Positions 9,397 to 18,669 of a stretch of DNA of 64,000 nt are shown here, piece by piece. The stretch's first letter is position 1. The number at the start of each line of letters is the position of its first letter. Source of the stretch: Stenotrophomonas sp. SAU14A_NAIMI4_5 (GTDB taxonomy: Bacteria; Pseudomonadota; Gammaproteobacteria; Xanthomonadales; Xanthomonadaceae); assembly GCF_003086795.1 (NCBI RefSeq), contig NZ_CP026003.1, positions 2,902,579 through 2,966,578 of the forward strand. Direction: 5' to 3'. Under the pieces are notes generated by a model. It was not told the DNA's origin. It did not search any database and was given only the letters and a program-made list of their open reading frames with translations. Both the position numbers and the translations under genes were made by a program.

Positions 9397-10382
9397 GCAA
9401 CCTTCTGCCCGTGCTGGCCGGTCTCGTGGCGGCGCTGATGGCCGCGCTGGTGCTGTGGCCGCTGCGTCGGCATGGCCGCCGCGGCTTCGTGCTGGGCGTG
9501 CTGGCGCTGGGCGTGGCCGGCGGCTGCCTGTACCTGCTGGTGGGCGACCCGCGTGCGGCGCAGGTGCAGCCGGCACCGTCGGTCACCACCCTGCGTGATG
9601 GAGTGAAGGCCCTGCAGCAGGCACTGCAGCGTGACCCGCAGCGCGCCGATGGCTGGGCACTGCTGGGCCGCTCGCAGGCCGAACTGGGCGATACCCGCGC
9701 CGCCGCCGAGGCCTTCGCCCGCGCCGTGGCCCTGGCCCCGGATGATGCCGGCGTACTGGTGGAAGCCGCGCAGGCGCGCGCTCAGGCCGATGCCGGCAAG
9801 CAATTCGATGACACCGCGATGGACTGGCTGCAGCAGGCCCGTCGCCTGGCACCCGATGCCGAGCGCGCTAGCTGGCTGCTTGGCATCGCCCTGCGCCAAC
9901 GCGGCCGCAATGCCGAGGCGGCCGATGTCTGGAGCAGCCTGCTGCCGCGCCTGGAGCCCGGTGCCGCGCAGGCCCTGCAGGCGCAGATCGCCATCGCCCG
10001 CGAGGCCGCCGGCCAGGCAGTGGATGCACCGGCGGCGGAAGCGCCCGCCCTGCTGCAGGTCCGCGTGCAGCTGCCCGCCTCGTTGAAGCAGGCTGATTGG
10101 CCGGCCAGCACCCAGGTGTTCGTGCTCGCACGCGCCGTCGGTGGCCCGCCGATGCCGGTGGCCGCACGCAGGCTGCCGCTGGCCGGTTTCCCGGCCACGG
10201 TCGGCCTCGGTGACGGCGACAGCCCGATGCCGACCGCACCGCTGTCGGCGCATGCCGAAGTGGAAGTGCTGGCACGCATTTCGCGCAGTGGCAGCGCCAA
10301 CCGCAGCGATGGCGACCTGCAGAGCGAAGTGGTGCGGGTGACATTGCCGCATGACGGCGTGGTGGAGCTGCGGTTCCCTTAA
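9393..10382 (+). CDS. ccmI: Apocytochrome c chaperone CcmI (CycH), TPR protein
   Basis: 329 residues: two membrane helices (about 3-50), then TPR repeats (WALLGRSQAELGDTRAAAEAFARAV and following), then a C-terminal beta domain (about 215-329) with PMPVAARRLPL. CcmI presents apocytochrome c to CcmFH. It starts at GTG 9393 in a GTGA overlap with ccmH, behind a good AAGGAG. Last gene of the ccm operon; two REP elements follow. Confidence 0.92.
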   Translation: MSNLLPVLAGLVAALMAALVLWPLRRHGRRGFVLGVLALGVAGGCLYLLVGDPRAAQVQPAPSVTTLRDGVKALQQALQRDPQRADGWALLGRSQAELGDTRAAAEAFARAVALAPDDAGVLVEAAQARAQADAGKQFDDTAMDWLQQARRLAPDAERASWLLGIALRQRGRNAEAADVWSSLLPRLEPGAAQALQAQIAIAREAAGQAVDAPAAEAPALLQVRVQLPASLKQADWPASTQVFVLARAVGGPPMPVAARRLPLAGFPATVGLGDGDSPMPTAPLSAHAEVEVLARISRSGSANRSDGDLQSEVVRVTLPHDGVVELRFP

Positions 10383-10393
10383 ACCGCTGCGCT

Positions 10394-10416
10394 CGCCGGG
10401 CATGGCCCGGCGCTAC
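10394..10416. repeat. Single SMAG/REP element, CGCCGGGCATGGCCCGGCG type
   Basis: One palindrome ending in CTAC (GTAG head on the minus strand), just after the ccmI stop. Confidence 0.8.
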
Positions 10417-10433
10417 CCGCGCACCCACCACCG

Positions 10434-10490
10434 GTAGTGCCGGCCGCTGGCCGGCAACCCACGCGTTTGCCGGCCAGCGGCCGGCACTAC
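10434..10490. repeat. SMAG/REP inverted pair
   Basis: GTAG at 10434 and CTAC ending 10490; two TGCCGGCC-type palindromes facing each other, ending 15 bases ahead of the metX -10 element. Confidence 0.85.
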
Positions 10491-10505
10491 CGTTGTCTGC
10501 CCCGC

Positions 10506-10511
10506 TAGAAT
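10506..10511 (+). promoter_or_regulatory. Probable -10 element of metX, leaderless geometry
   Basis: TAGAAT ends 6 bases before the metX ATG, so transcription would begin at or next to the start codon. No Shine-Dalgarno sequence is present. No convincing -35 is seen; the region upstream is the REP pair. Confidence 0.5.
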
Positions 10512-10517
10512 GCCCGC

Positions 10518-11630
10518 ATGACCGAATTCATCCCGCCCGGCACCCGCTTCCATGCCCTGCCCTCGCCGTTCCCGTTCAAGCGCGGTGGCGCCCTGCACGG
10601 AGCACGCGTGGCCTACGAGACCTGGGGCACGCTGGCCGCCGACGGCCGCAACGCGATCCTGATCGTCACCGGCCTGTCGCCGGACGCACATGCCGCCGCC
10701 AACGCAGAAAACCCGGCCCCGGGCTGGTGGGAAGCGATGGTCGGCGCCGGCAAGCCGATCGACACCGACCGCTGGTTCGTGGTCTGCGTCAATTCGCTGG
10801 GCAGCTGCAAGGGCTCCACTGGCCCGGCATCGCTGAACCCGGCAACCGGCGAGCTCTATCGCCTCGACTTCCCGGAACTGTCGGTGGAAGACGGCGCGCG
10901 CGCGGCCATCGAGGTCGTGCATGCGCTGGGCATCGAACAGCTGGCCTGCGTGGTCGGCAATTCGATGGGCGGCATGACCGCGCTGGCGGTGCTGATGCTG
11001 CAGCCGGGCATCGCCCGCAGCCACATCAACATCTCCGGCAGCGCGCAGGCATTGCCGTTCTCCATCGCCATCCGCTCGCTGCAGCGCGAAGCGATCCGCC
11101 TCGACCCCAAGTGGGACGGCGGACGCTACACCGAAACCGACTATCCGGAATCGGGCATGCGCATGGCCCGCAAGCTGGGCGTGATCACCTACCGTTCCGC
11201 GCTGGAATGGGATGGCCGCTTCGGTCGCGTGCGACTGGATTCGGACCAGACCGACGATGACCCGTTCGGCCTGGAGTTCCAGGTCGAAAGCTATCTCGAA
11301 GGCCATGCTCGGCGCTTCGTGCGCTTCTTCGATCCGAACTGCTACCTGTATCTGAGCCGTTCGATGGACTGGTTCGACCTGGCCGAGTACGCCGACGGTG
11401 ACGTACTGGCCGGGCTGGCGAAGATCCGTGTCGAAAATGCGCTGGCCATCGGCGCCAACACCGACATCCTGTTCCCGGTGCAGCAGCAGCAACAGGTCGC
11501 CGACGGCCTGCGTGCCGGCGGTGCCGATGCGCAGTTCATCGGCCTGGACTCACCGCAGGGCCACGATGCGTTCCTCGTCGATTTTGATCGCTTCGGCCCG
11601 GCCGTGCGCGGTTTCCTCGACGCGCTGTAA
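10518..11630 (+). CDS. metX: MetX-family O-acyltransferase (homoserine or serine O-acyltransferase)
   Basis: 370 residues of the alpha/beta-hydrolase MetX family. The nucleophile Ser lies in VVGNSMGGM, the oxyanion segment in NSLGSCKGSTGP, Asp in GANTDILF and His in PQGHDAF. MetX enzymes acylate homoserine for methionine synthesis, but some Xanthomonadales members are L-serine O-succinyltransferases feeding cysteine synthesis. GNSMGG (rather than the more usual GGSMGG) and LGSCKG may mark that branch, so the substrate is left open. No SAM riboswitch is visible upstream. A GTG-started DUF1294 gene begins on the next base. Confidence 0.88.
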   Translation: MTEFIPPGTRFHALPSPFPFKRGGALHGARVAYETWGTLAADGRNAILIVTGLSPDAHAAANAENPAPGWWEAMVGAGKPIDTDRWFVVCVNSLGSCKGSTGPASLNPATGELYRLDFPELSVEDGARAAIEVVHALGIEQLACVVGNSMGGMTALAVLMLQPGIARSHINISGSAQALPFSIAIRSLQREAIRLDPKWDGGRYTETDYPESGMRMARKLGVITYRSALEWDGRFGRVRLDSDQTDDDPFGLEFQVESYLEGHARRFVRFFDPNCYLYLSRSMDWFDLAEYADGDVLAGLAKIRVENALAIGANTDILFPVQQQQQVADGLRAGGADAQFIGLDSPQGHDAFLVDFDRFGPAVRGFLDAL

Positions 11631-11975
11631 GTGGCCTGGCGGCGCAACCTGGCGCTGGCCGCGTTCGGCGCGCTCATCGCGCTGACGGTCAGCGGCGTGC
11701 TGCCGCTGTGGCTGGGTGGCTGGTGCCTGCTGGCCAGTGTGCTGTCGTTCGGCCTGTACGGGCATGACAAGCGCGCGGCACAGCGCAAGCAGTGGCGCAT
11801 TCCCGAGCGCACCCTGCAGCTGCTGGCTTTCGCCGGTGGCTGGCCGGGCGCGCTGCTGGGCCAGGCGCTGTTCCGGCACAAGCACCGCAAGGCGGAATTC
11901 CAGTGGGTGTTCTGGCTGTGCGTGCTGGCCAACGTGGCGTCGATCGCAGTGATGCTGCGCGAGTTTTCGCGGTAA
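11631..11975 (+). CDS. DUF1294 family membrane protein
   Basis: 114 residues with about three to four membrane segments and the DUF1294 core: FGLYGHDKRAA, WRIPERTLQLLAFAGGWPGALLGQ and FRHKHRKAEFQ. Function of the family is unknown; some members are fused to cold-shock domains, this one is not. GTG start directly abutting the metX stop implies translational coupling. Confidence 0.85.
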   Translation: MAWRRNLALAAFGALIALTVSGVLPLWLGGWCLLASVLSFGLYGHDKRAAQRKQWRIPERTLQLLAFAGGWPGALLGQALFRHKHRKAEFQWVFWLCVLANVASIAVMLREFSR

Positions 11976-11987
11976 GCGCTTGAACGG

Positions 11988-12063
11988 GTAGTGCCGGCCG
12001 CTGGCCGGCAACCTCATGACGTTCGACGCGGATGCGCGATTGCCGGCCAGCGGCCGGCACTAC
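11988..12063. repeat. SMAG/REP inverted pair
   Basis: GTAG at 11988, CTAC ending 12063, TGCCGGCC-type palindromes facing each other between the convergent DUF1294 and cydC genes. Confidence 0.85.
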
Positions 12064-12084
12064 CACGGCGATCACACAAACGGC

Positions 12085-12107
12085 CGCCGGGCATGGCCCG
12101 GCGCTAC
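12085..12107. repeat. Single SMAG/REP element, CGCCGGGCATGGCCCGGCG type
   Basis: One palindrome with CTAC tail, same type as at 10394 and in the pairs at 46497 and 48104. Confidence 0.8.
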
Positions 12108-12140
12108 CTCGGGCGGACGGCACACGTAAATCCGCGGCGA

Positions 12141-13814
12141 TTACGCTTCCCGTTCCAGCACGCCGTCACGCAGGCGGTACTGCGCATCGACCACGCCGTC
12201 GGGCAGATCGTCGTGGGTGATCATCAACAGGCTGCGCCCCTCCAGCAATCCGGCCAGATCCTGCAGCAGCGCATGCGCGGTATCCACGTCCAACCCTTCG
12301 GTCGGTTCGTCCAGCAACAGGATCGGTGCATTGCGCAGCAGCGCGCGCGCCAAGGCCAACCGCCTTGCCTGGCCGGCCGACATCGTCGCGCCGTTCTCGC
12401 CCACCCAGGTCTGCAGGCCGCCATTGCGCTCGGCCCACTCACCCAGGCGCACGCGGCGCAGCACTGCCCACAGCGCGTCATCGCTGGCGTCCGGATCACC
12501 CAGCCGCAGGTTCTCGGCCACCGTGCCGGCGAACACCGGCGCGTTCTGCGGCAGCCACGCCAGCTGCCGGTGCCAGTCTTCCTGGGCGAACTCGCGCAGG
12601 TCGCGACCGCCGTAGCTCACCCGCCCCTGCTGCGGATCCCACAGGCGCAGCAGCAGGCTCGACAGCGTGGTCTTGCCACTGCCGCTGTCGCCGCAGATGG
12701 CGATGCGCTCACCCGGCGCCAGGCTCAGCTGCAGGCCGGCCAGTACCGGCCGCGCCGCGCCCGGCCAACGGAAATGCACGTTTTCCCACTGCACGGCCGC
12801 GGCGCTGGGCACTGCCTGCGGCACTACCGGGTCCTCCACCGTCGGCGTCTGCTCGACGATGGACTGCAGGCGGTCCGCGGCGATGCGGCCGGACTGCAGC
12901 GACTGCCAGGCCAGGCCCATCCCCGCCCACAACTCGATCATCGCCACGGTCAGGAACACCAGGCCGGCGGCCATTTCCGCGGGAATGCGCTGCTGCTCGG
13001 CGGCCTGCAGGGCCAGCGCCAGCATCGCCACCAGACCCAGACCGGCCACCAGGCCGTGCAGGGTCGAGGCGGCGATCAGCCGCCAGCGTCGACGCCGGTC
13101 GCGCGAGGCCAGCTGCTTGGCTGCCACCCGCACCTTCAGCTGCCACGCGGCGTCGGCATGCAGCGCGGCCAGGTCACCCGCACCCTCCAGGCCTTCGAAT
13201 GCAGCAGTACGCAGTGCGGCGCGATGTGCGGCACGGTCGGCCTCTTCGTCGTCATGCCCGCGCACGCCCAGCCACGGCACGCCGAAGCCGATCAGCAGCG
13301 CCAGCACGGCCAGCAGCACGGCGGCCGAGGGCAGGATCAGGGCAGCCGAAGCCACCGCCACCAGCGACAACGCGCCCAGCGCCACCAGCGGCCCGATGGC
13401 GCGCACCAGCAGGCCGTCGACCTCGCCAATGTCGCCCAGCAGGCGCGCCAGCAGGTCGCCGGTGCGCGTGGCACCCAACCGCGCCGGAGCCAGCGGCAGC
13501 GCACGGCGGAAAAACCACACGCGCAGGTCGCGGGCGATGCGCAGGGTGGCATCGTGGCCGACAAGCTTCTCGAAATAGCGCGAAACGATGCGCGCCATGG
13601 TCAGGCCGCGGATGCCGGCCGAGGGCGAGAAGAAATTGAAGCCCTGCGCCAGCCCTGCCGCACCGGCCAGCGCGGCGGCGGTGAGGAAGCCACCGGACAG
13701 GCCCAGCAGCGCGGTGCCGGCCAGCATCGTGATCCACAGCAGCAACACCGTCAGCAGCAGGCGCGAACGGTGGCGCAGGAACACCGCATGCAGCGAATCG
13801 GTCGAGCGGCTCAT
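12141..13814 (-). CDS. cydC: ABC transporter CydC, glutathione/cysteine exporter subunit
   Basis: 557 residues: six membrane helices (about 1-310), then an ATPase domain with Walker A CGDSGSGKTT, signature MSAGQARRLALAR and Walker B ILLLDEPTEGLD. With CydD it exports thiols (and handles heme) needed to assemble cytochrome bd. The start overlaps the cydD stop by four bases (ATGA). The order cydDC, divergent from cydABX, keeps assembly factors and oxidase together. Confidence 0.93.
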   Translation of the reverse strand: MSRSTDSLHAVFLRHRSRLLLTVLLLWITMLAGTALLGLSGGFLTAAALAGAAGLAQGFNFFSPSAGIRGLTMARIVSRYFEKLVGHDATLRIARDLRVWFFRRALPLAPARLGATRTGDLLARLLGDIGEVDGLLVRAIGPLVALGALSLVAVASAALILPSAAVLLAVLALLIGFGVPWLGVRGHDDEEADRAAHRAALRTAAFEGLEGAGDLAALHADAAWQLKVRVAAKQLASRDRRRRWRLIAASTLHGLVAGLGLVAMLALALQAAEQQRIPAEMAAGLVFLTVAMIELWAGMGLAWQSLQSGRIAADRLQSIVEQTPTVEDPVVPQAVPSAAAVQWENVHFRWPGAARPVLAGLQLSLAPGERIAICGDSGSGKTTLSSLLLRLWDPQQGRVSYGGRDLREFAQEDWHRQLAWLPQNAPVFAGTVAENLRLGDPDASDDALWAVLRRVRLGEWAERNGGLQTWVGENGATMSAGQARRLALARALLRNAPILLLDEPTEGLDVDTAHALLQDLAGLLEGRSLLMITHDDLPDGVVDAQYRLRDGVLEREA

Positions 13815-15574
13815 GCGCGCACCGCCTGTGCCGGATCGACCAGGCGCCCTTCAGGCAACAACAGGCAGCGGTCGGCCCAGGCGATCACCGCTGGGCTGTG
13901 GGTGGCCACCACCACGCTGCGGCCACGCGCGTATGCGGCCAGGCTGCTCAACAGCGCCGCTTCGGTCTCGGCATCGAGGAAGGCGGTGGGCTCATCCAGC
14001 AGCAGCACCTGTGGGTCACGCAGCAGCAGGCGGGCCAGGCCGATGCGCCGCGCCTCGCCACCGGACAGGCCGAAGCCGCGCTCGCCGATCAGCGTGTCCA
14101 GCCCCTCCGGCAGGCGCCGGGCGAACTGCAGCACCTGCGCCGCCTCGGCCACCGCGCGCAGGCGTGCATCGCTGGCACCGGGGTCGGCCAGCCGCAGATT
14201 GTCGGCGATCGAACCATGGAACAGATAGGGGCGCTGGCTGGCATAGGCCACCTGCTCGCCGGCGCGTTGCTGCACCCGGCCGGCACGCGGCGGCAACCAG
14301 CCGGCCAGCGCTTCCAGCAGCGTGCTCTTGCCCGAGCCGCTGGGGCCGACCAGGGCCAGGCGCTGGCCGGGCTCCAGCCGCAGGTCCACGCCCTGCAGTA
14401 CATCGTGCGGGGCACCGAGCGGGCGCAGCACCAGACCCTGCGCCTGCAGCGGCGGCAACGCGGCCTCGGCCGGCTCCACTGCCAGCGGTGCCGGCGGCAC
14501 CTCGGCCACCGCTGGCTCCTCGGGCAGCGACAGCAGCAGGCGCTCGACTTCGGCAGCGGCGGCCAGTGCATTGGCGCGGTCGTGGTAATGCGCAGCCAGC
14601 CGTCGCAGCGGTGCATAGAATTCCGGCGCCAGCAGCAGGCAGAACAGGCCCGCGCCCAGCGTCGGCACCGTCGCATGCAGGGACATCAACCCCAGGTAGC
14701 TCAGGCCGAGGTACAGGGCGACCATCGCCACGCTCACCGAGGCGAAGAATTCCAGCACGGTGGAGGACAGGAAGGCGATGCGCAGCACCTTCATCGTGCG
14801 CACGCGCACCCCTTCGGCAGCCGCTTCGATGCCGGCCAGTTCGGCCTCGCCCCGTCCATACAGGCGCAGCAGGCCCAGCCCCTTGATGCGGTCGGCGAAG
14901 TGACCACTCATGCGTGCCAGTTCACCCAGCTGCGCGCGACCGGCGGCCTCGGCGCCCCAGCCCACCAGCATCATGAAGAACGGCACCAGCGGCGCGGTGA
15001 ACAGCAGGATCAGCGCCACCACCCAGTCGACCCAGGCCACCGCGGCCAGGATCAACAGCGGCACCACCACCACTTCGATGCGCACCGGCAGGAAACCGCT
15101 GTAATAGCTTTCGATGGCATCGCCGTGGTGCAGCATCAGCTCGCCCAGTTCGCCGGTGCGGCGCTGGCGCAGCCACAGCGGGCCGTGGCCGAGCAGGCGC
15201 GCGAATACGCGTTCACGCAGGGCCAGCCGGGCCGCATCGGCGACGTCACCGGCGGCGGCCTGGGTGGCGCTGCCCAGCAGCGTGCGCAGCACCAGGATGA
15301 CCGCCAGCGCCGCCAGCACCGGCAGGCCGCTGGCCAGCGGCGCGCGCTCCACCAGCACCGTCTGCACCAGCCAGGCGATCGCGGCAGCCTGGCCGATCAG
15401 CAGGGCGCCGGACAGGCTGATGCACAGGGCCGCCAGCCGCTGGCGACCGCGCGCGGCATGGGCCAGGCCGGCCAGCCAGGCGGTGCGGGCACGCCGCTGC
15501 AGGGTCGATTCTTCTTCAGCGGTACGGGGCTCGGCGGCGGTCGGTTCGGCAGCGCTCAAGGTCTTCACTGGCAA
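13811..15574 (-). CDS. cydD: ABC transporter CydD, glutathione/cysteine exporter subunit
   Basis: 587 residues: membrane domain (about 35-330) and ATPase domain with Walker A VGPSGSGKST, signature LSGGEARRIGLAR and Walker B VLLLDEPTAFLD. Heterodimer partner of CydC. The first in-frame ATG (MPVKTLSAAEPTAAEPRTAEEE) gives a 25-residue acidic N-terminal tail ahead of the membrane domain. Transcribed away from cydA across a 208-base spacer that holds an FNR-type site. Confidence 0.92.
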   Translation of the reverse strand: MPVKTLSAAEPTAAEPRTAEEESTLQRRARTAWLAGLAHAARGRQRLAALCISLSGALLIGQAAAIAWLVQTVLVERAPLASGLPVLAALAVILVLRTLLGSATQAAAGDVADAARLALRERVFARLLGHGPLWLRQRRTGELGELMLHHGDAIESYYSGFLPVRIEVVVVPLLILAAVAWVDWVVALILLFTAPLVPFFMMLVGWGAEAAGRAQLGELARMSGHFADRIKGLGLLRLYGRGEAELAGIEAAAEGVRVRTMKVLRIAFLSSTVLEFFASVSVAMVALYLGLSYLGLMSLHATVPTLGAGLFCLLLAPEFYAPLRRLAAHYHDRANALAAAAEVERLLLSLPEEPAVAEVPPAPLAVEPAEAALPPLQAQGLVLRPLGAPHDVLQGVDLRLEPGQRLALVGPSGSGKSTLLEALAGWLPPRAGRVQQRAGEQVAYASQRPYLFHGSIADNLRLADPGASDARLRAVAEAAQVLQFARRLPEGLDTLIGERGFGLSGGEARRIGLARLLLRDPQVLLLDEPTAFLDAETEAALLSSLAAYARGRSVVVATHSPAVIAWADRCLLLPEGRLVDPAQAVRA

Positions 15575-15680
15575 CGGGCATGCTCGTCATTGTAGGCGCA
15601 GGCAACAGCGGGCCCCTGCGGCGGTCGGTCGCAGTGGTCACAGGAATGGCATACGATCCCCTTGGGTTCCCATTCATACA

Positions 15681-15694
15681 TTGATCTGGATCAA
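15681..15694. promoter_or_regulatory. FNR/Anr-type operator between cydDC and cydABX
   Basis: TTGATCTGGATCAA matches the FNR consensus TTGAT-N4-ATCAA at every fixed base. It lies 88 bases before the cydA ATG and 106 bases from the cydD start, so one site could serve both directions. Cytochrome bd induction at low oxygen by an FNR/Anr homologue is the expected role. Confidence 0.8.
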
Positions 15695-15782
15695 GGCTGT
15701 TTGAAGTAGTCGGTCACATCATTCACCCGTAGACCACCCTTCCCGCCACCCGCAACGGCACTATCCACGAGGTAGCCAGGCC

Positions 15783-17366
15783 ATGATTGATCAGACAGTC
15801 GTAGAACTGTCGCGGCTGCAATTCGCTCTGACCGCGATGTACCACTTCCTATTCGTACCGCTCACGCTCGGCCTGTCCTTCATGGTGGCCATCATGGAGA
15901 GCGTGTACGTCATGACCCGCAAACAGGTCTGGCGGCAGATGACCCTGTTCTGGGGCACGCTGTTCGGCATCAACTTCGCCATCGGCGTGGCCACCGGCCT
16001 GGTGATGGAATTCCAGTTCGGCATGAACTGGTCGTACTACAGCCACTACGTGGGCGATATCTTCGGTGCGCCGCTGGCCATCGAAGGCCTGATGGCCTTC
16101 TTCCTCGAAGCGACCTTCATCGGCCTGTTCTTCTTCGGCTGGAAGCGCCTGACCCCCGTCAAGCACCTCACCGTCACCTGGCTGATGGCGCTGGGCACCA
16201 ATCTGTCGGCGGTGTGGATCCTGATCGCCAACGGCTGGATGCAGAACCCGACCGGTGCGGTGTTCAACCCGGACACGATGCGCATGGAAGTGGTGGACTT
16301 CGCCGCGGTGCTGCTGAACCCGGTGGCGCAGGCCAAGTTCGTGCACACCGTCAGCGCCGGCTACGTGACCGGTGCCATCTTCGTGATGTCGATCAGCGCC
16401 CTGTACCTGCTGCGCAACAAGCACAAGGACATGGCCCGTCGCTCGTTCGCGGTGGCCGCGGCGTTCGGCCTGCTGTCCTCGCTGTCGGTGGTGGTGCTGG
16501 GTGACGAGAGCGGTTACGCCGCCAGCGAGCACCAGAAGATGAAGCTGGCCGCGATCGAAGCGATGTGGGAAACCGAGCGTGCGCCGGCCGACTTCACCGC
16601 CTTCGGCATTCCCAACCAGACCACGCACCAGAACGACTACGCGATCAAGATCCCGTACCTGATGGGCCTGATCGCCACCCGTTCGCTGAACCAGCCGATT
16701 CCCGGCATCCTGGAGCTGGTGGACCGCGCCGAGCACCGCATCCGCGGTGGCCAGCTCGCCTATGGCGCACTGGAACGCATCAAGAAGGACAAGACCGACC
16801 TGCAGGCGCGGGAGATGTTCGACCGCCACTGGCAGGACCTGGGCCACGGCCTGTTGCTGAAGCGTTACCGCGAGGACATCCTCAACGCCACCCCGGAGGA
16901 AATCTCCAAGGCCGCGATGGATACCGTGCCGCGCGTGGCACCGCTGTTCTGGACCTTCCGCATCATGGCGGGCCTGGGTTTCTACCTGATCGCGTTCTTC
17001 GCCCTGGCGTTCTACTACTCCTGCCGCAACAACTTCCAGGACAAGCGCTGGTTCCTGAGGCTCGCCGTGTGGAGCCTGCCGGCACCGTGGATCGCGATCG
17101 AATGCGGCTGGTTCGTGGCCGAGTACGGCCGCCAGCCGTGGGCGGTGGATGGCGTGCTGCCCACTTTCTACGCCGCGTCGGGCCTGGCCCTGCATGAAAT
17201 CCTGACGACGCTGGCGGTGTTCACCGCGCTCTACACGGTGCTGCTGGTCATCGAGATCAAGCTGATGCTGAAGGCGATCCGCACCGGCCCGGATGACATC
17301 CTGCCGACGCTGCAGGCCGACATCCGCCCTGTTTCCCCCACTGCAGCCGCTGCCGGACAGGCCTGA
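15783..17366 (+). CDS. cydA: Cytochrome bd ubiquinol oxidase subunit I
   Basis: 527 residues, nine membrane segments. Heme ligands are visible: His21 (AMYHFLFVP), the His in AKFVHTVSAGY and the Met in FRIMAGLGF. The bd-type signature GWFVAEYGRQPWAV is present. The length and the insertion between VVLGDESGY and the later helices fit the long Q-loop class as in E. coli bd-I, not the cyanide-insensitive CioA class. First gene of cydABX; the ATG follows a purine-rich AGGTAGCCAGG. Confidence 0.96.
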   Translation: MIDQTVVELSRLQFALTAMYHFLFVPLTLGLSFMVAIMESVYVMTRKQVWRQMTLFWGTLFGINFAIGVATGLVMEFQFGMNWSYYSHYVGDIFGAPLAIEGLMAFFLEATFIGLFFFGWKRLTPVKHLTVTWLMALGTNLSAVWILIANGWMQNPTGAVFNPDTMRMEVVDFAAVLLNPVAQAKFVHTVSAGYVTGAIFVMSISALYLLRNKHKDMARRSFAVAAAFGLLSSLSVVVLGDESGYAASEHQKMKLAAIEAMWETERAPADFTAFGIPNQTTHQNDYAIKIPYLMGLIATRSLNQPIPGILELVDRAEHRIRGGQLAYGALERIKKDKTDLQAREMFDRHWQDLGHGLLLKRYREDILNATPEEISKAAMDTVPRVAPLFWTFRIMAGLGFYLIAFFALAFYYSCRNNFQDKRWFLRLAVWSLPAPWIAIECGWFVAEYGRQPWAVDGVLPTFYAASGLALHEILTTLAVFTALYTVLLVIEIKLMLKAIRTGPDDILPTLQADIRPVSPTAAAAGQA

Positions 17367-17381
17367 GGCAGGAGAATCCAG

Positions 17382-18536
17382 ATGGAATTCATTGCACTTG
17401 ATTACACCACGCTCCGCGTGATCTGGTGGCTGCTGCTCGGCATCCTGCTGATCGGCTGGGCGGTGATGGACGGTTTCGATCTCGGCGTCGGCACCCTGCT
17501 GCCGTTCGTTGCGAAAACCGACGAGGAACGCCGGCGGGTGATCAACACCGTCGGCCCGGTCTGGGAAGGCAACCAGGTCTGGCTGGTGCTCGGTGGTGGC
17601 GCGATCTTCGCCGCCTGGCCGCCGCTGTATGCGGTCAGCTTCTCCGGCTTCTACCTGGCGGTGTTCGCGATGCTGTTCGGCCTGATCCTGCGGCCGGTCG
17701 GCTTCAAGTACCGCAGCAAGATGCCGTCCAGGCGCTGGCGCGACAACTGGGACCGCGTGTTGTTCGTCGGTGGCCTGCTGCCGGGCCTGATTGCCGGCGT
17801 GGCGGTGGGCAACGTGCTGCTGGGCGTGCCGTTCCACTTCGATGACACGCTGCGCGTGACCTACACCGGTTCGTTCTTCGGCCTGCTCACGCCGTTCGCG
17901 CTCATCGCCGGCCTGGTCAGCGTGGCCATGCTGGTCTCGCACGGTGCAGCCATGCTGGTCATCAAGACCGACGGCCCGGTGGCCGAACGTGCCGCACGCT
18001 ACGGCAGCATCGCCGCGCTGATCAGTTTTCTGCTGTTCGCGGTGGCTGGCCTCTGGGTGGCCTTCGGCCTGCCCGGTTACCAGATCACCTCGCAGGTGGT
18101 GACCGACGGCCCGACCAATCCGCTGCTGAAGACGGCGGCGATCGGCACGGCTGCCGGTGGCTGGCTGCGCAACTACAGCAGCATGCCGGCCACGATCGTG
18201 TTCCCGGTGCTGGGCCTGCTGGGTGCGCTGGCCAGTGCGGTGCTGCTGCGTGCACGCCGCGGCGGTCTGGCCTTCATCGCCTCGGGTGCGTCCATCGCCG
18301 GCATCATCCTCACCGTCGGCTTCGCCATCTTCCCCTTCCTGCTGCCGTCCTCCAGCCAGCCCACCTCCAGCCTCACCGTCTGGGACAGCTCGTCCAGCCA
18401 CCTGACGCTGTGGATCATGCTGCTGGCCACGGCCATCTTCCTGCCGATCATCCTCGCCTACACCACCTGGGTGTACCGCGTGCTGAAGGGCAAGACGACG
18501 GTTGAAGAGATGGGCGACAACCCGAACGCGTATTGA
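17382..18536 (+). CDS. cydB: Cytochrome bd ubiquinol oxidase subunit II
   Basis: 384 residues, eight to nine membrane segments. The CydB signatures MDGFDLGVGTLLPF and NTVGPVWEGNQVWLV are near the N-terminus. The start is 15 bases after the cydA stop behind AGGAGA. A repeat block separates it from cydX. Confidence 0.96.
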   Translation: MEFIALDYTTLRVIWWLLLGILLIGWAVMDGFDLGVGTLLPFVAKTDEERRRVINTVGPVWEGNQVWLVLGGGAIFAAWPPLYAVSFSGFYLAVFAMLFGLILRPVGFKYRSKMPSRRWRDNWDRVLFVGGLLPGLIAGVAVGNVLLGVPFHFDDTLRVTYTGSFFGLLTPFALIAGLVSVAMLVSHGAAMLVIKTDGPVAERAARYGSIAALISFLLFAVAGLWVAFGLPGYQITSQVVTDGPTNPLLKTAAIGTAAGGWLRNYSSMPATIVFPVLGLLGALASAVLLRARRGGLAFIASGASIAGIILTVGFAIFPFLLPSSSQPTSSLTVWDSSSSHLTLWIMLLATAIFLPIILAYTTWVYRVLKGKTTVEEMGDNPNAY

Positions 18537-18548
18537 TGGCTTGCATCC

Positions 18549-18643
18549 GTGCCGACCAACGGTCGGCACCCACCACGAGCAACAGGTGCCGAGCAATGGT
18601 CGGCACCCACCACGAGCAACAGGTGCCGACCCACGGTCGGCAC
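18549..18643. repeat. Three tandem GTGCCGACC-type palindromes inside cydABX
   Basis: Three copies of a GTGCCGACC...GGTCGGCAC palindrome, separated by near-identical spacers (CACCACGAGCAACAG). They belong to the GTGG/GTAG-headed REP family. They lie between cydB and cydX, so they are part of the cyd mRNA and could affect its processing or stability. Confidence 0.85.
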
Positions 18644-18669
18644 CTGCCCCGAATGAAGGAGATACGAGC

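Noticed and set aside
10383..10517. SAM riboswitch before metX
   Set aside because: The space is taken up by REP elements and a -10 box; no riboswitch-like core is visible.
18549..18643. Regularly spaced palindromes resembling a short CRISPR array
   Set aside because: The spacers are nearly identical to each other and the repeats are GTGCCGACC-type REP palindromes; no cas gene is near.
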